This document shows positions 43,623 to 55,507 of a stretch of 64,000 bases of DNA, piece after piece. The translations under genes were made by a program, and so were the position numbers. Source of the stretch: Balneatrix alpica DSM 16621 (GTDB taxonomy: Bacteria; Pseudomonadota; Gammaproteobacteria; Pseudomonadales; Balneatricaceae); the NCBI RefSeq assembly GCF_000619885.1, contig NZ_KK211040.1, positions 248,001-312,000 on the forward strand. Reading direction: 5' to 3'. How positions within the stretch are numbered: position 1 is the stretch's first letter; each line of letters opens with the position of its first letter. The notes under the pieces were generated by a model that searched no databases, was not told the origin of the DNA, and was given only the letters and a program-made list of their open reading frames with translations.

Positions 43623-46367
43623 TTAGGCTAAACGACCATGACACTGCTTATATTTTTTGCCTGAGCCACAAGGACAAGGCTCATTACGACCCACTTTAGG
43701 TTGGTCACGAACAAAAGGATCGGCTCCTTTGTCAGCTTCCTCCCCTTCACCCTTGTCTTCTGCCATTGCTGAGGCTTCGGCATGGGTATAGCTCACACGG
43801 GTCTTAGCTTGCTCTTCTCGACGACGCTGCTCAACCGCTTCAGCCTCAGCTGCTGCTTCATCGGCAGTACGTACGCGAACATGAGACAGTACCTTAACAA
43901 CGTCATGCTTGATGCTGTCCAGCAAGTTCTGGAACAACTCAAAGGATTCCCGCTTATATTCCTGCTTAGGATTCTTTTGCGCATAACCGCGCAGATGAAT
44001 GCCCATTCGCAGATGATCCATGGTAGCCAGATGCTCTTTCCATAGGGTATCCAGCACCTGCAGCATCACTTGCTTCTCAAAGTTACGCAGTGTGTCGCTA
44101 CCCACCACCTCTTCTTTGGCCTGATAAGCACCCTCTACTTCACTCAGGATACGCTCACGCAGGTTGTCCTCGTGGAGGGTGTCATCCTCATCCAGCCAGT
44201 TTTGCAGGGGTAACTGCACAGCAAACTCTTTCTCCAGCGCCTCTTGCAGACCAGCTACATCCCATTGTTCTTCCAAAGACTGGGGCGGGATGAAGCTATC
44301 TATGACTTTCGCCACCACTTCTGCACGAATCGCGCTGATGGTATCGCTGATGGTATCAGCCTCAAGCAACTCATTACGCTGCTGGTAAATCACCCGACGC
44401 TGGTCGTTAGCAACATCGTCAAATTCGAGCAACTGCTTACGAATATCGAAGTTACGCCCTTCAACCTTACGTTGAGCTTTCTCAATGGCATTGGTTACCA
44501 TCTTATGCTCAATGGCTTCACCCTCTTTCATACCAAGGGCAACCATCATGTTCTTCACCCGGTCAGAGGCGAAGATACGCATCAAGTTATCTTCCAAGGA
44601 TAAATAGAAGCGGGAAGAGCCTGGATCCCCCTGACGACCAGCACGACCACGCAACTGATTATCGATACGACGGGATTCATGACGCTCTGTGGCAATGATA
44701 TGCAAACCACCAGCAGCCAAAACTTGTTGATGGCGGATTTCCCAAGCAGATTTGATTGCTTCGACCTGTTCGTCTGTCGGGTTCTCCAGCGCAGCCACTT
44801 CCGCTTTCCAGTTGCCCCCCAACACGATGTCGGTACCACGCCCCGCCATATTAGTCGCAATGGTAACCGTACCAGGACGACCTGCCTCGGCAATTACCAT
44901 CGCTTCACGTTCGTGTTGCTTGGCATTAAGAACGTTGTGCTTAATACCTGCTTTATTAAGTAGCTGAGAAACCAGCTCAGAGCTCTCGATCGAGGCAGTC
45001 CCAACTAGAACAGGACGCCCCTCTTCGATGCGTCCCTTAATATCTTCAATCACCGCCTGAAACTTTTCTGCCTGGGTCAGATACACCAGATCGTTAAAGT
45101 CTTTACGCTGAATGGGGCGGTGAGTGGGAATAACCACCACATCTAGGCCATAGATCTGACGTAGCTCGAACGCTTCCGTATCTGCTGTGCCGGTCATGCC
45201 CGACAGTTTTGTGTATAAGCGGAAGTAATTCTGGAAGGTAGTTGATGCCAGAGTTTGGGACTCAGGATTAATCCTCAGCCCTTCCTTCGCTTCAACTGCC
45301 TGATGGATCCCCTCTGACCAACGCCGGCCCGGCATGGTGCGGCCAGTGTGTTCATCAACGATAACGACTTCGTTGTCTTTAACGATGTAATCAACGTCAC
45401 GTTGGAACAGCACATGAGCCTTCAAACCAGCATTAACATAATGCAATAGGCTCAAATGCTGAGTAGCGTAGAGGCTTTCGCCCTCAGGCAACAGTCCCTC
45501 ATGCGTCAACCACTCTTCCACATACTGATGACCATCTTCTGTCAATTCGACCTGGCGATGTTTCTCTTCAACAGTAAAGTGTCCACCCTGCCCAACAGGC
45601 TTGCCTTCTTCATCTAAGGGCTCACGCTTTAACAGCGGGATCAGACGATTGATGGCACGGTACATTTCTGAGCTGTCTTCCGCCATCCCAGAAATGATTA
45701 ATGGTGTACGGGCCTCGTCGATAAGAATGGAGTCCACTTCATCGACCACGGCAAAATTCAAGCCACGCTGTACTCTGTCGCCTTTACTGAAGGCCATGTT
45801 GTCGCGCAGATAGTCGAAGCCAAACTCATTGTTAGTACCGTAGGTAATGTCCGCAGCGTAGGCATCGCGCTTCATTTGCGGATCTTGCCCTGCGACCACC
45901 ACCCCAACACTCATCCCTAAAAATTCATAAAGGGGCTTCATCCACTCAGCATCACGACGAGCCAAGTAATCATTCACAGTAATGACATGTACCCCTTTAC
46001 CACTCAGGGCATTAAGGTACACAGGCAAGGTTGCTACCAGCGTTTTACCTTCACCGGTACGCATTTCTGCTACCTTGCCTTCATGCAAGGTAATACCACC
46101 AATCAGCTGCACATCGAAGTGACGCATGCCCATCACACGGCTAGAGGCTTCTCGCACCAGTGCAAAGGCTTCGGGCAAGATGCTATCTAAGCTGGCACCC
46201 TCACTAATACGCTGGCGCAACTCTGCCGACTTTGCCTGCAGAGCTTGATCGTCCAACTCTTTCAGCGTTTTTTCCAATCCATTGATAGCTGTAACTATCT
46301 TTCCCATACGGCGCAATTCACGATCGTTCTTGCTGCCGATTATTTTTCGAATAAGAGAGCCAATCAT
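43623..46367 (-). CDS. secA: Preprotein translocase ATPase SecA
   Basis: The motor of the Sec pathway, which drives unfolded preproteins through SecYEG. At 914 residues it is full length. Walker A reads [13 protein letters not shown]-like motif DEVDSI, and the helicase-like second domain has [15 protein letters not shown]. The C-terminus carries the zinc-binding [13 protein letters not shown] motif used for SecB and lipid contact. The ATG is at 46367. In E. coli a small secM gene lies just upstream; here the 145-base gap to lpxC contains a terminator and no small gene, so secretion-arrest control of that type is absent. Confidence 0.97.
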   Translation of the reverse strand: MIGSLIRKIIGSKNDRELRRMGKIVTAINGLEKTLKELDDQALQAKSAELRQRISEGASLDSILPEAFALVREASSRVMGMRHFDVQLIGGITLHEGKVAEMRTGEGKTLVATLPVYLNALSGKGVHVITVNDYLARRDAEWMKPLYEFLGMSVGVVVAGQDPQMKRDAYAADITYGTNNEFGFDYLRDNMAFSKGDRVQRGLNFAVVDEVDSILIDEARTPLIISGMAEDSSEMYRAINRLIPLLKREPLDEEGKPVGQGGHFTVEEKHRQVELTEDGHQYVEEWLTHEGLLPEGESLYATQHLSLLHYVNAGLKAHVLFQRDVDYIVKDNEVVIVDEHTGRTMPGRRWSEGIHQAVEAKEGLRINPESQTLASTTFQNYFRLYTKLSGMTGTADTEAFELRQIYGLDVVVIPTHRPIQRKDFNDLVYLTQAEKFQAVIEDIKGRIEEGRPVLVGTASIESSELVSQLLNKAGIKHNVLNAKQHEREAMVIAEAGRPGTVTIATNMAGRGTDIVLGGNWKAEVAALENPTDEQVEAIKSAWEIRHQQVLAAGGLHIIATERHESRRIDNQLRGRAGRQGDPGSSRFYLSLEDNLMRIFASDRVKNMMVALGMKEGEAIEHKMVTNAIEKAQRKVEGRNFDIRKQLLEFDDVANDQRRVIYQQRNELLEADTISDTISAIRAEVVAKVIDSFIPPQSLEEQWDVAGLQEALEKEFAVQLPLQNWLDEDDTLHEDNLRERILSEVEGAYQAKEEVVGSDTLRNFEKQVMLQVLDTLWKEHLATMDHLRMGIHLRGYAQKNPKQEYKRESFELFQNLLDSIKHDVVKVLSHVRVRTADEAAAEAEAVEQRRREEQAKTRVSYTHAEASAMAEDKGEGEEADKGADPFVRDQPKVGRNEPCPCGSGKKYKQCHGRLA

Positions 46368-46478
46368 AAGCCAGTATCGTTACCAAACTTGAACGGGACG
46401 TCCGCGACCAGAGCCAGAGGTTATAGCAACTTTTGGCTCACTCATACAGATCCGGACTGGAAACTTGTTACAGAGAGT

Positions 46479-46505
46479 ATAAAGCCGGCACTAGGCCGGC
46501 TTTAT
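46479..46505 (-). terminator. Intrinsic terminator between lpxC and secA
   Basis: An 11-bp stem (ATAAAGCCGGC/GCCGGCTTTAT) with a 5-base loop begins eight bases beyond the lpxC stop. secA therefore probably has its own promoter in 46368-46478. Confidence 0.75.
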
Positions 46506-46512
46506 CACGGAT

Positions 46513-47424
46513 TTACACAGCAACTAGGGGGCTGGCATAAGAGATTGGAGCCTCCTCTGCCTCTTCAAAGGTCACCACTTCCCAGCTGTCACGGTGTTTT
46601 AGCAGCTCGCGCAGCAGCATATTGTTGAGGAAATGACCAGATTTATAACCTTTAAACTCCCCAATTAGGCTTTTGCCTAACAGGTATAGATCCCCTACCG
46701 CATCAAGGATCTTGTGCTTGACGAATTCATCTTCATAACGCAAGCCACCGTCGTTGACGATGCCATAATCATCAACCACGATGGCATTATCGACACTACC
46801 GCCGAGAGCAAGATTTTTAGAGCGCAGATATTCGATATCACGCATAAACCCAAAGGTACGAGCGCGGCTCACCTCTTTCACATAAGAAGTGCTAGAGAAG
46901 TCCAGCTCAGCATGGGTGTTTTGCCCACGGAATAGCGGATGGTCAAAATCAATGGTGAAGCTGACTTTAAAGCCATCATAAGGCTCAAAGCTCGCCCATT
47001 TATCACCATGCTCAAACACTACCGGTTTTTTAATACGGATAAAGCGCTTAGGCGCCTCTTGTTCTTGAATACCAGCAGACTGGATCAAGAAAACAAAGGG
47101 CGCAGCACTACCATCCATAATGGGCACTTCTGCCGCAGACAACTCCACACAGGCGTTATCAATACCCAGTCCGGCAAAAGCAGACATGAGATGTTCAACC
47201 GTTGCCACGCGGACACCGTGGTCTACCAAGTTGGTGGAGAGGGTGGTATCACCCACGGTTTCCGCCCAGGCTTTAATATCTACGGCTGGCTCAACGTCTA
47301 CACGGCGAAAGGTGATGCCACTATCGGCAGGGGCTGGCTTCAGAGTCATGTAAACTTTTTCGCCAGTGTGCAAACCCACACCGGTTGCCCGAATGCTGTT
47401 TTTAAGGGTGCGCTGTCTAATCAT
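46513..47424 (-). CDS. lpxC: UDP-3-O-acyl-N-acetylglucosamine deacetylase
   Basis: LpxC catalyses the committed step of lipid A synthesis with a catalytic zinc. The 303-residue product has the zinc ligands His78 ([10 protein letters not shown]), His237 and Asp241 ([10 protein letters not shown]), and the general acid His264 (SGHFLNN). It begins MIRQRTLKN, as is usual. Its presence confirms an outer membrane with lipid A. It sits at its standard place after ftsZ, 75 bases downstream. Confidence 0.97.
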   Translation of the reverse strand: MIRQRTLKNSIRATGVGLHTGEKVYMTLKPAPADSGITFRRVDVEPAVDIKAWAETVGDTTLSTNLVDHGVRVATVEHLMSAFAGLGIDNACVELSAAEVPIMDGSAAPFVFLIQSAGIQEQEAPKRFIRIKKPVVFEHGDKWASFEPYDGFKVSFTIDFDHPLFRGQNTHAELDFSSTSYVKEVSRARTFGFMRDIEYLRSKNLALGGSVDNAIVVDDYGIVNDGGLRYEDEFVKHKILDAVGDLYLLGKSLIGEFKGYKSGHFLNNMLLRELLKHRDSWEVVTFEEAEEAPISYASPLVAV

Positions 47425-47499
47425 GCCGAAGCCAGATACCTTAAGCCAAATTTAACATAAGCGAACATTATATCAGGGACAGTCTCTTATGACTATTCC

Positions 47500-48678
47500 T
47501 TAGTCGGCTTGACGACGCAGGAAGGCTGGAATGTCCAGGTATTCCATGCTGTCTTTAGCCGGTGTTTTAGCAGCAGGCTGAGCATCTTTAGCAGGTGCTT
47601 GTGCCTGTACAGGCTCACTGCCACGGCGCATTACGGCTGGAATCTCCAGCTGCTCAAAGTTATCAGGACGCTTGGCCTTAGCAGGTGCGCCATTGCCCAC
47701 CACCTTGATGCTAGCTTCTGCTTTTTGCCCCAACCCAGTAGCAACTACGGTAACTCGCAGTTCGTCAGTCATCTCAGGATCGATAACAGTACCCACAACG
47801 ATTGTTGCTTCGTCCGAAGCAAACTCTTCCACTGTGTTACCCACCTCGGCAAACTCACCCAAAGCCAAGTCAAGGCCCGCAGTGATATTAACCAGAATGC
47901 CTTTCGCACCATGTAGATCGATATCTTCCAGTAACGGGCTGCGAATAGCCGCTTCAGCCGCTTCACGAGCACGGTTCTCGCCACGAGCAGAGCCTGTACC
48001 CATCATGGCCATACCCATTTCAGACATCACAGTCTTCACGTCTGCAAAGTCGACGTTAATCATACCGGGACGAATGATCAGGTCCGCAATCCCCTGTACT
48101 GCACCTTGCAAAACATCATTCGCAGCAGCAAAGGCGTTAATCAGAGAAACATTCTTACCCAGTACCGGCAGCAGTTTCTCGTTCGGGATAATAATCAAGG
48201 AGTCGACATGCTCCTGCAGCTGACGGATCCCCTCAAAAGCGATCTGCATGCGCTTGCGCCCTTCAAAGGGGAAAGGCTTAGTCACCACCGCAACAGTCAG
48301 AATACCTAGCTCACGAGCCACTTCAGCGACGACAGGGGCTGCTCCAGTCCCGGTGCCACCGCCCATACCGGCCGTGATAAACACCATATCTGCACCTTGC
48401 AGCATCTCTGCAATGCGCTCGCGGTCTTCTAATGCTGCTTCACGCCCAATTTCGGGGTTGGCTCCTGCACCAAGACCTTTGGTGATCTCGCTACCTAGTT
48501 GCAGCAAACTACGAGCACCCATATCTTTCAAGGCTTGGGCATCGGTATTGGCACAAATAAACTCAACACCTTCAACGGCGGAATTCACCATATGATTGAC
48601 GGCATTACCACCGCCGCCACCCACACCGACTACTTTAATCACCGCGTTTTGCGGCACTTTATCTACAAGCTCAAACAT
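47500..48678 (-). CDS. ftsZ: Cell division protein FtsZ
   Basis: The tubulin-like GTPase that forms the Z-ring. The 392-residue chain has the N-terminal [13 protein letters not shown], the tubulin signature [11 protein letters not shown] and the C-terminal conserved peptide [14 protein letters not shown] that binds FtsA and ZipA, after an Ala/Pro/Lys linker. The frame is open to 48708, but the ATG at 48678 gives the family start MFELVDK and has AGGAGAGG upstream. Confidence 0.98.
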   Translation of the reverse strand: MFELVDKVPQNAVIKVVGVGGGGGNAVNHMVNSAVEGVEFICANTDAQALKDMGARSLLQLGSEITKGLGAGANPEIGREAALEDRERIAEMLQGADMVFITAGMGGGTGTGAAPVVAEVARELGILTVAVVTKPFPFEGRKRMQIAFEGIRQLQEHVDSLIIIPNEKLLPVLGKNVSLINAFAAANDVLQGAVQGIADLIIRPGMINVDFADVKTVMSEMGMAMMGTGSARGENRAREAAEAAIRSPLLEDIDLHGAKGILVNITAGLDLALGEFAEVGNTVEEFASDEATIVVGTVIDPEMTDELRVTVVATGLGQKAEASIKVVGNGAPAKAKRPDNFEQLEIPAVMRRGSEPVQAQAPAKDAQPAAKTPAKDSMEYLDIPAFLRRQAD

Positions 48679-48736
48679 GTCCCTCTCCTCTTGCCCCTGT
48701 AGGAGCATTCTCTACACGCAAGGCCATTGTTTATTA

Positions 48737-49990
48737 TCAGAAATTTCCCTGTAACCATCTACGCATTTTTTTCATAAAGCCATCCTGCGCTTCACTCTTT
48801 CCAGTCATTGTCACCTCGCCCGCTACACGCTCGGCTCGTTCACGTTGACTGTAAAGCAGTAAACCCACTGCGGTTGCATAAATCGGATTCTGGACAATAT
48901 CCGTCAATCCTTTAACACCCATAGGAGAGGCTAAACGAACAGGCATATGGAAAATTTCTTCCGCCAGCTCAACCACACCTTCCATTTTGGAGGTTCCACC
49001 GGTTAACACAATACCAGCGGCGATCAAATCTTCAAAACCACTCTCACGAATTTTATTCTGGATCATTTCAAAGAGTTCGGCATAGCGTGGTTCAACCACT
49101 TCTGCCAAAGACTGGCGTGACAAGTCACGGGCAGGCCGGTCCCCAACGCTGGGAACCTTAATCATTTCATTAACACTGGCTAACTTTCCCAGTGCACAGG
49201 CATATTTGGTTTTAATTTCTTCCGCGTGTTGCTGGGGAGTGCGCAGTGCCATGGCAATATCATTGGTAACCTGATCACCGCCAATAGGAATAACCGCAGT
49301 GTGACGAATAGCACCACCAGTGAAAATAGCCATATCGGAGGTACCCCCTCCAATATCGACCATACACACACCCAGCTCCTTTTCGTCTTCCGTTAATACC
49401 GCATAGCTGGAGGCTAATTGCTCCAATACCATCGCATCCACTTCTAAGCCGCATTGTCGGATGCATTTCTCAATATTGTGTGCAGCATTCAAGGCCGCAG
49501 TCACCAGATGCACCCGCGCCTCCAGGCGCACTCCTGACATGCCCAATGGATCACGAATACCATCCTGATTATCGATGATATATTCCTGCGGCAGAATGTG
49601 CAGAATACGCACCTTTTCCTTATCCAGCTCAGGTACAGCGCGGGCAGCATCAATGACACGCTCAATGTCGCTGCTGATCACTTCACGCTCACGAATCGCA
49701 ACCATGCCGTGTGAGTTTTGACTGGCGATATGGCTTCCTGCAATCCCTACTGTTACAGAGTGGATTTTACAACCCGCCATCAGTTCCGCTTCTTCAACGG
49801 CGCGCTGGATAGAGTGCACAGTGGACTCAATATTCACGACTACCCCACGCTTCATCCCACGCGAGGCATGCGAACCAATTCCTACCACTTCAATCTGACC
49901 GTCCGGCATAACCTCGCCGACAATAGCCACTACCTTGGAGGTCCCTATGTCCAGTCCGACGATCATGTTGTTTTCCGTTAAACCGCTCAT
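48737..49990 (-). CDS. ftsA: Cell division protein FtsA
   Basis: The actin-like protein tethering FtsZ to the membrane. The 417 residues start MSGLTENNMIVGLDIGTSKVVA in family register, with the phosphate loop GLDIGTSK and the second ATP motif CMVDIGGGTSDMAIF. The C-terminal amphipathic membrane helix is seen as KKMRRWLQGNF. An internal Met at residue 9 is a possible alternative start. The gene lies between ftsQ and ftsZ, 58 bases upstream of the latter. Confidence 0.97.
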   Translation of the reverse strand: MSGLTENNMIVGLDIGTSKVVAIVGEVMPDGQIEVVGIGSHASRGMKRGVVVNIESTVHSIQRAVEEAELMAGCKIHSVTVGIAGSHIASQNSHGMVAIREREVISSDIERVIDAARAVPELDKEKVRILHILPQEYIIDNQDGIRDPLGMSGVRLEARVHLVTAALNAAHNIEKCIRQCGLEVDAMVLEQLASSYAVLTEDEKELGVCMVDIGGGTSDMAIFTGGAIRHTAVIPIGGDQVTNDIAMALRTPQQHAEEIKTKYACALGKLASVNEMIKVPSVGDRPARDLSRQSLAEVVEPRYAELFEMIQNKIRESGFEDLIAAGIVLTGGTSKMEGVVELAEEIFHMPVRLASPMGVKGLTDIVQNPIYATAVGLLLYSQRERAERVAGEVTMTGKSEAQDGFMKKMRRWLQGNF

Positions 49991-50033
49991 GCTTGCATCT
50001 CTGCCTGTTGTCTGCCTGGCTTCGGCCTAGCTA

Positions 50034-50870
50034 TTAACTTTTGGCTGGCGTCTCAGCTGTTACTGCGGGGGGACGCCAGCGTACTGCCACACCGTTGGTA
50101 TGGCGCACATCAACCTGTTCTATTTGCGCAACACGCTCTTTCAATACACTTTGGTAAGCACGCATGAAGCGATGCAAGCGCGGTCGCAAGTCTTCACGCC
50201 CCATCAATACCCGCAAAGGCTGCTGATCCACACTTAAGCCCAGCGTCCAGGCTCCTCGCTGTTCCAGTACCAGCTCATCCACATTCATCCCCAGCGGCCG
50301 TAACTGCTGACTCAGCGAAGAGAAATAACGCATTAACTCGGGCGCCTGCTCTTGCGGCCCAAAGAGTTGAGGTAAGGCTCGAAAAGTCTCATCCTGAACA
50401 TTGGCAGGAGAAAACACCTCTCCCGCTGGATTCACCAAGCCCTCATCCCCCCAACGGGCAACGGGTAATTGTTCTTCCAAGGTGATAACCACCTCATCAG
50501 GCCATACCCGTCGAATTTCAGCACGTTCGACCCAGGGATCAGCCTCCAGCATTTGCTGTAAGCGTTGCAAATCTAAACTGAAGAAGGTGCCCTGCAACTC
50601 GGCACGCAATAATGCTGTCAATTCAGGTACATCAATGTACTGAAACTCTCCTTCCAAACTGACCTGGCTAATGGGGCGATCCAGCCAGGGCTTTAATTCC
50701 CGGTAGGATACATCAGCCGTCACCACCAGTACGACCAGGGCAAAGCTATTAAAACACCAAGTCAACCAACGCCGCCAGGGCAGCACTCGCTTGGGGCGCT
50801 GCACCTTAGGCTGCATACGGGTCGCTCCCCGCGGTTTGCTACTTGCTCTGATACTTTGCCCCCACAGCAT
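50034..50870 (-). CDS. ftsQ: Cell division protein FtsQ
   Basis: A bitopic divisome protein linking early and late division proteins through FtsB and FtsL. The 278 residues comprise a basic cytoplasmic tail, one transmembrane helix (about 35-56), a POTRA domain (ISQVSLEGEFQYIDVPELTALL in family position, about 66-135, with the following DPWVERAEIRRVWP) and the FtsQ beta domain. The ATG at 50870 has GGAGG at five bases. Confidence 0.94.
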   Translation of the reverse strand: MLWGQSIRASSKPRGATRMQPKVQRPKRVLPWRRWLTWCFNSFALVVLVVTADVSYRELKPWLDRPISQVSLEGEFQYIDVPELTALLRAELQGTFFSLDLQRLQQMLEADPWVERAEIRRVWPDEVVITLEEQLPVARWGDEGLVNPAGEVFSPANVQDETFRALPQLFGPQEQAPELMRYFSSLSQQLRPLGMNVDELVLEQRGAWTLGLSVDQQPLRVLMGREDLRPRLHRFMRAYQSVLKERVAQIEQVDVRHTNGVAVRWRPPAVTAETPAKS

Positions 50871-50886
50871 AGCTGCCTCCCTGGCC

Positions 50887-51825
50887 TCAACGCGTTAACG
50901 CGGAGGCGAGAATACGGGTCACCAATTGTTCCATACTCATGCCGGCCTCACGCGCCGCCATCGGAACCAGGCTGTGATCCGTCATACCCGGTGCAGTATT
51001 GACCTCTAATAGCCAGAATTGACCAGACTCATCCTGCATCAAATCTACCCGTCCCCATCCCTGGCAACCAATGCTTTGATAAGCCTGCCAAACCAGCGCT
51101 TTCAGATCTGCGTTTTGCTGTTCAGTCAAGCCAGCGTCAAAATGATAGCGAGTTTCATTACTAATGTATTTGGCATGATAGTCATAAAAACTTACCGCCG
51201 GCTGCAACCAGATTGGCGGTAGTACCTGCTGTTCCAGCACCGCCACGGTAAATTCACGCCCCTTGATGTATTTCTCCGCCATCACCATGGAGTCAAGCTC
51301 GCAGGCTTGTCGGTATGCCTGCTCAGCCTCAGCGGCAGTATGGGCTATTACCAGCCCCACACTCGAACCCTCATGCACAGGTTTAATCACCACCGGTGCG
51401 CCCAGCTGCTCCATCAGCGCTTGCCAATCAGTGTCAGCATTGAGCATTTGCATGGGCGGCGTGGGCAAACCTAACTGAGTCCACACCAGCTTCGTCCGCC
51501 ACTTATCCATTGCCAGCGCCGAGGCTCCTACACCACTGCCGGTATAGGGTTTATCCAACAGCTGCAAAGCCCCCTGTAGCGTGCCATCTTCGCCACCACG
51601 ACCATGCAGAATGATAAATGCCGAGTCGAACTCCAAGGCTTCTAATTGACGCAACGGGTTTTGCCCTTGACCACCGAGATCAATACCGAAGGCGTCAAAC
51701 CCCGCACGCTGCAAAGCAGTCAGTACCGCTGCGCCACTGTTTAATGACACCTCTCGCTCAGCCGAACGACCGCCATAGAGCACGGCAACCCGGCCAGCCT
51801 TTTCAATCCACTGCTGCGCTTCCAT
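50887..51825 (-). CDS. ddl: D-alanine--D-alanine ligase
   Basis: An ATP-grasp ligase that makes the D-Ala-D-Ala used by MurF. The 312-residue product has VAVLYGGRSAEREVSL at the N-terminus, HGRGGEDGTLQG, PVVIKPVHEGSSVGL and the C-terminal EVNTAPGMTDHS with metal-binding Glu and Asn. It is DdlB-like in position. Its start overlaps the murC stop by one base (TAATG). Confidence 0.96.
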   Translation of the reverse strand: MEAQQWIEKAGRVAVLYGGRSAEREVSLNSGAAVLTALQRAGFDAFGIDLGGQGQNPLRQLEALEFDSAFIILHGRGGEDGTLQGALQLLDKPYTGSGVGASALAMDKWRTKLVWTQLGLPTPPMQMLNADTDWQALMEQLGAPVVIKPVHEGSSVGLVIAHTAAEAEQAYRQACELDSMVMAEKYIKGREFTVAVLEQQVLPPIWLQPAVSFYDYHAKYISNETRYHFDAGLTEQQNADLKALVWQAYQSIGCQGWGRVDLMQDESGQFWLLEVNTAPGMTDHSLVPMAAREAGMSMEQLVTRILASALTR

Positions 51826-53252
51826 TAGTTTTGCTCCTTTGCCAAGGCGGCCAGTTGCTGCGCTAAGGCACTGATGTCTCCTGCGCCCTGGGTCATGACC
51901 AAATCGCCATCTTTCAACAAGTTGGGTAATACCGCTAAGACTTCCTGGGCATTCTCAACATAGATGGGTTCAACCTGTCCACGCTGACGAATACTGCGAC
52001 AAAGGCTGCGACTATCCGCCCCCGCAATCGGCTCTTCGCCGGCGGCATAAACCTCCATCAATAGCAGCACATCCACCTCTGAAAGGACTTGTACGAAGTC
52101 TTCATACAGATCACGGGTGCGGGTATAGCGATGGGGTTGATACACCATTACCAAGCGGCGATCTGGCCAACCATCACGAAAAGCTTTAATCGTGGCAGCC
52201 ACTTCACGGGGATGGTGACCATAATCATCCACTACGGTTGCTTTACCCCCGCCCTGCACAGGCAGCTCAGCCAAAATCTGGAAGCGACGCCCTACTCCCT
52301 CAAAACGCTGGAGGGCTTCAGCAATCACCGCATCCGCCACCCCTTCGTCCCGTGCAATAGCGATAGTAGCCAAGGCATTCAACACATTGTGACGCCCTGG
52401 CAGATTCAAGCTGATTTGCAACGGCGGGTACTGTTTGCTTACCACGGTAAAGCAAGTTTGCAACCCCTGTTGATGGACCTCGACAGCACGCATATCGGCT
52501 TCTTCACTGAAACCATAGGTCAACACTGGACGACTGATGCGGGGTAGTAATTCCGCCACCACCGGATCATCAATGCATACCACTGCCAAACCGTAAAACG
52601 GCAAATTATGCAGGAAGTCGATAAAGGTTTGCTTGAGCCGATTGAAGTCGCCGCCATAGGTTTCCATATGGTCAGCATCAATGTTGGTAACCACTGCCGT
52701 CATCGGCTGCAGATGCAAGAAAGAGGCATCGCTTTCATCCGCCTCCGCCACCAGGTAACGACTCGCCCCCAGTTTGGCATTGGTGCCCGCGCTGGTCAGA
52801 CGTCCACCGATAACATAGGTTGGATCCAGCCCACCCTGAATCAACACCGAAGCAACCAAACTGGTGGTAGTGGTTTTGCCATGGGTGCCCGCAATCGCAA
52901 TACCATGACGATAGCGCATCAGCTCCGCCAACATTTCCGCCCGCCGCACGACGGGAATACGCAGTGCCCGCGCCGCCACTAACTCCGGATTATCTTCATG
53001 GACAGCCGAAGAGATCACTACGACATCAGCACCTTCCACCTGCTCTGCCGCATGACCAATAAAGATCATGGCGCCCTTTTCCTGGAGGCGCTGAGTGGTC
53101 GCGGAGGCTTTGAGATCAGTTCCTGAGATCTGGTAGCCTTGGTTAAGCAACACCTCTGCGATGCCGCACATGCCAACCCCACCAATTCCCAGAAAGTGGA
53201 TGCGTTTAATACGACGCATTTCCGGAATCCAATCCTGGCCCTTAGCGGTCAC
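51825..53252 (-). CDS. murC: UDP-N-acetylmuramate--L-alanine ligase
   Basis: MurC adds the first amino acid, L-Ala, to UDP-MurNAc. The 475-residue protein has the nucleotide motif [17 protein letters not shown] and the ATP loop [10 protein letters not shown], with the Mur-ligase central and C-terminal domains ([17 protein letters not shown]). The start is a GTG at 53252, chosen because GAGGAGG lies six bases upstream and the resulting IPEMRR leader matches E. coli MurC. It overlaps murG by 11 bases. Confidence 0.97.
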   Translation of the reverse strand: MTAKGQDWIPEMRRIKRIHFLGIGGVGMCGIAEVLLNQGYQISGTDLKASATTQRLQEKGAMIFIGHAAEQVEGADVVVISSAVHEDNPELVAARALRIPVVRRAEMLAELMRYRHGIAIAGTHGKTTTTSLVASVLIQGGLDPTYVIGGRLTSAGTNAKLGASRYLVAEADESDASFLHLQPMTAVVTNIDADHMETYGGDFNRLKQTFIDFLHNLPFYGLAVVCIDDPVVAELLPRISRPVLTYGFSEEADMRAVEVHQQGLQTCFTVVSKQYPPLQISLNLPGRHNVLNALATIAIARDEGVADAVIAEALQRFEGVGRRFQILAELPVQGGGKATVVDDYGHHPREVAATIKAFRDGWPDRRLVMVYQPHRYTRTRDLYEDFVQVLSEVDVLLLMEVYAAGEEPIAGADSRSLCRSIRQRGQVEPIYVENAQEVLAVLPNLLKDGDLVMTQGAGDISALAQQLAALAKEQN

Positions 53253-54324
53253 GGCTTACCTCCTCACATACGGTTGCTACTTCCAAGGCCGCCATGGGCT
53301 TGGCTAATTGTTTCGCTTGGATGGCCATTATTTGTAAGCGGTTACGCTGGCCATAATCCTGCATCAGCTGCTGTAAGCGCGATACGCTCAGCTCTGACTG
53401 TGGTAACAGTAAGGCCGCCTGAGCCTCCACCAAAAAGCGAGCATTCGCGGTCTGGTGATCATCTACCGCATGGGGGAAAGGTACCAACACCGAAGCCACA
53501 CCAGCCGCTGCCAATTCACTCACCGTCAGTGCACCTGCACGGCAAATTACCAAGTCCGCCCAGCCGTAGGCTGCTGCCATATCATCAATAAAAGGAGCAA
53601 CACGGGCGTTTAAGCCATGTTGCTGATACAGGCGCTGGGTCGCTTCAAAATGACGCTCCCCCGTCTGATGCCAAAGCTCTGGACGCTGTTCTGCAGGCAG
53701 TGCAGCCAACCACTCAGGAATCACTGCATTAATGGCTGCGGCACCAAGACTGCCCCCTACCACTAGCACGCGCAAAGGCGCATCGCCACGCTCAGCATAA
53801 CGCTGTTGGGGCGGAGCCAACTGAAACAGGCTGGCACGCACAGGATTACCAACGATTTGCGCACTCCCCAAGCCGGCCTGGGCCGGCGTAAAGGCCGCCA
53901 GCACCCGCTTAGCAAAGCGGGCTAAAACCTTGTTTGTTAAGCCTGCGATAGCATTTTGCTCATGGATTACCAAAGGGCGTCGCAATACCCAAGCGGCCAA
54001 ACCGCCGGGACCACTGGCATAGCCCCCCATTCCCAATACCACCTGGGGCTTGAGTACCGACACCACCTTAAGGGCCTGGCCACAGGCCCGGGCTAAACGC
54101 ACAGGCGCCAACAACCAACCTTTGAGCCCCTTCCCACGCAAACCACCGACTTCAATCGCATGCAGGGGAATATCCGCCTGGGGCACCAGCTTCGCTTCTA
54201 TACCCTGTTGAGTACCTAGCCAGTGCAACTCATATCCACGCTCTCGTAACACTTGCGCGGCAGCCAGCGCCGGAAACACATGGCCACCGGTGCCACCCGC
54301 CATAATCAGGGCAACCTTAGCCAT
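53242..54324 (-). CDS. murG: Undecaprenyl-PP-MurNAc-pentapeptide N-acetylglucosaminyltransferase
   Basis: MurG converts lipid I to lipid II at the inner face of the membrane. The 360-residue GT28 enzyme begins [19 protein letters not shown] with the first G-loop, then [38 protein letters not shown] and [15 protein letters not shown]. The frame is open to 54363, but the ATG at 54324 has AGGAG upstream and overlaps ftsW by 8 bases, the common pattern. Confidence 0.97.
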   Translation of the reverse strand: MAKVALIMAGGTGGHVFPALAAAQVLRERGYELHWLGTQQGIEAKLVPQADIPLHAIEVGGLRGKGLKGWLLAPVRLARACGQALKVVSVLKPQVVLGMGGYASGPGGLAAWVLRRPLVIHEQNAIAGLTNKVLARFAKRVLAAFTPAQAGLGSAQIVGNPVRASLFQLAPPQQRYAERGDAPLRVLVVGGSLGAAAINAVIPEWLAALPAEQRPELWHQTGERHFEATQRLYQQHGLNARVAPFIDDMAAAYGWADLVICRAGALTVSELAAAGVASVLVPFPHAVDDHQTANARFLVEAQAALLLPQSELSVSRLQQLMQDYGQRNRLQIMAIQAKQLAKPMAALEVATVCEEVSRDR

Positions 54325-55507
54325 ACACCACACTCCTGAGTTGAGCCCGCCGCAATGCTTCACAGCGCGCCTCGTAGTCGACCCGCAACAAAATGGCGAT
54401 CAACACTAAACAGATCACCAGGCTACTGCCACCGTAAGAGATCAGCGGCAACGTCAGGCCTTTTGTGGGTAACACTCCCACATTTACGCCGATATTGATA
54501 AAGGCTTGCCCTGCAATCAGCAGTGCCGTGCCATAGGCCATAAAGGCAGAAAAATGCTGGCGCAGCAGCTCTGCACGCTGGCCAATTAAAAAGGCTCGAT
54601 ACACCAGCCAGGCATAGAGTGCGATGACCGTCAACGCGCCTATCAATCCCAACTCTTCTGCCAGTACCGCATAAACGAAGTCAGTGTGAGCCTCCGGCAG
54701 ATAGAACAGTTTCTGTACAGAGTTACCCAAGCCCAGGCCAAACCAATCCCCCCGCCCAAAGGCAATTTGTGCCTGTGTTAGCTGGTAACCGCTACCATAG
54801 GGGTCCGCCCAGGGATCGAGATAGGTCATCAAGCGCTGGCGGCGATAATCCTCTAACCAGGCTCCCGCCCCCACCGCGGCTAGAGCACTGGCAATCACCA
54901 GCAAGAACTGCCACATGCGCATGCCGCCCATAAAAATCATGCCAAACACGATGCCCAGGGTGACCACCGCCGCACCCAGGTCCGGTTCCATCAGCATGAG
55001 AATGACGGGGAGCACCAGCACCAGCATCGCTTTGACAAAACCAGACCAATGCTTACGCACTTCATCCAAGCGCCGGGTTAAATAGCTGGCCATGTACATC
55101 ATCAAAAACAGCTTGGCGACTTCCGAGGCCTGGATATTGATCGGGCCCAGGCTTAGCCAGCGCGCACTCCCGTTAACGACCCGCCCAACCCCCGGAATCA
55201 AGACCAGCACCAGTAGCACGATCGCAGCTAACAGGCACCACCAATGCTGACGCTGCCAATACTCTAAGGGAACACGCCAGGCCAATGCCGCGATGATGAG
55301 CCCGACGACCATAAAGACCGCATGACGTTTGGCTTGATAGAAGGGATCATTAAAACGAACCTCAGCCACCTCTATCGACGCAGAGGTCACCATCACCAAA
55401 CCAATCAATAGCAAAGCGCCGACCGCCAGCATCAACCAGCCATCAAAGGGTCCAGCGATGCGGCCATAGACCGGCACCTCAACCGCTTTGCCCCAATGCC
55501 ACCTCAT
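54317..55507 (-). CDS. ftsW: SEDS peptidoglycan polymerase FtsW
   Basis: The septal glycan polymerase partner of FtsI. The 396-residue polytopic protein has about ten transmembrane helices and the SEDS signatures LGPINIQASEVAKL, MEPDLGAAVV, the large extracellular loop with GNSVQKLFYLPEAHTDFVYA and LPTKGLTLPLISYGGSSL. The ATG overlaps the murD stop (ATGA). Confidence 0.97.
   Translation of the reverse strand: MRWHWGKAVEVPVYGRIAGPFDGWLMLAVGALLLIGLVMVTSASIEVAEVRFNDPFYQAKRHAVFMVVGLIIAALAWRVPLEYWQRQHWWCLLAAIVLLVLVLIPGVGRVVNGSARWLSLGPINIQASEVAKLFLMMYMASYLTRRLDEVRKHWSGFVKAMLVLVLPVILMLMEPDLGAAVVTLGIVFGMIFMGGMRMWQFLLVIASALAAVGAGAWLEDYRRQRLMTYLDPWADPYGSGYQLTQAQIAFGRGDWFGLGLGNSVQKLFYLPEAHTDFVYAVLAEELGLIGALTVIALYAWLVYRAFLIGQRAELLRQHFSAFMAYGTALLIAGQAFINIGVNVGVLPTKGLTLPLISYGGSSLVICLVLIAILLRVDYEARCEALRRAQLRSVVYG

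Noticed and set aside
46368-46512. Possible secM-like regulatory gene between lpxC and secA
   Set aside because: The 145-base gap holds an intrinsic terminator and no small frame with a ribosome site or an arrest-like sequence.
47672-48223. Forward frame of 183 codons opposite ftsZ
   Set aside because: A shadow of ftsZ, low-complexity Ser/Ala/Pro composition and no supporting signal.
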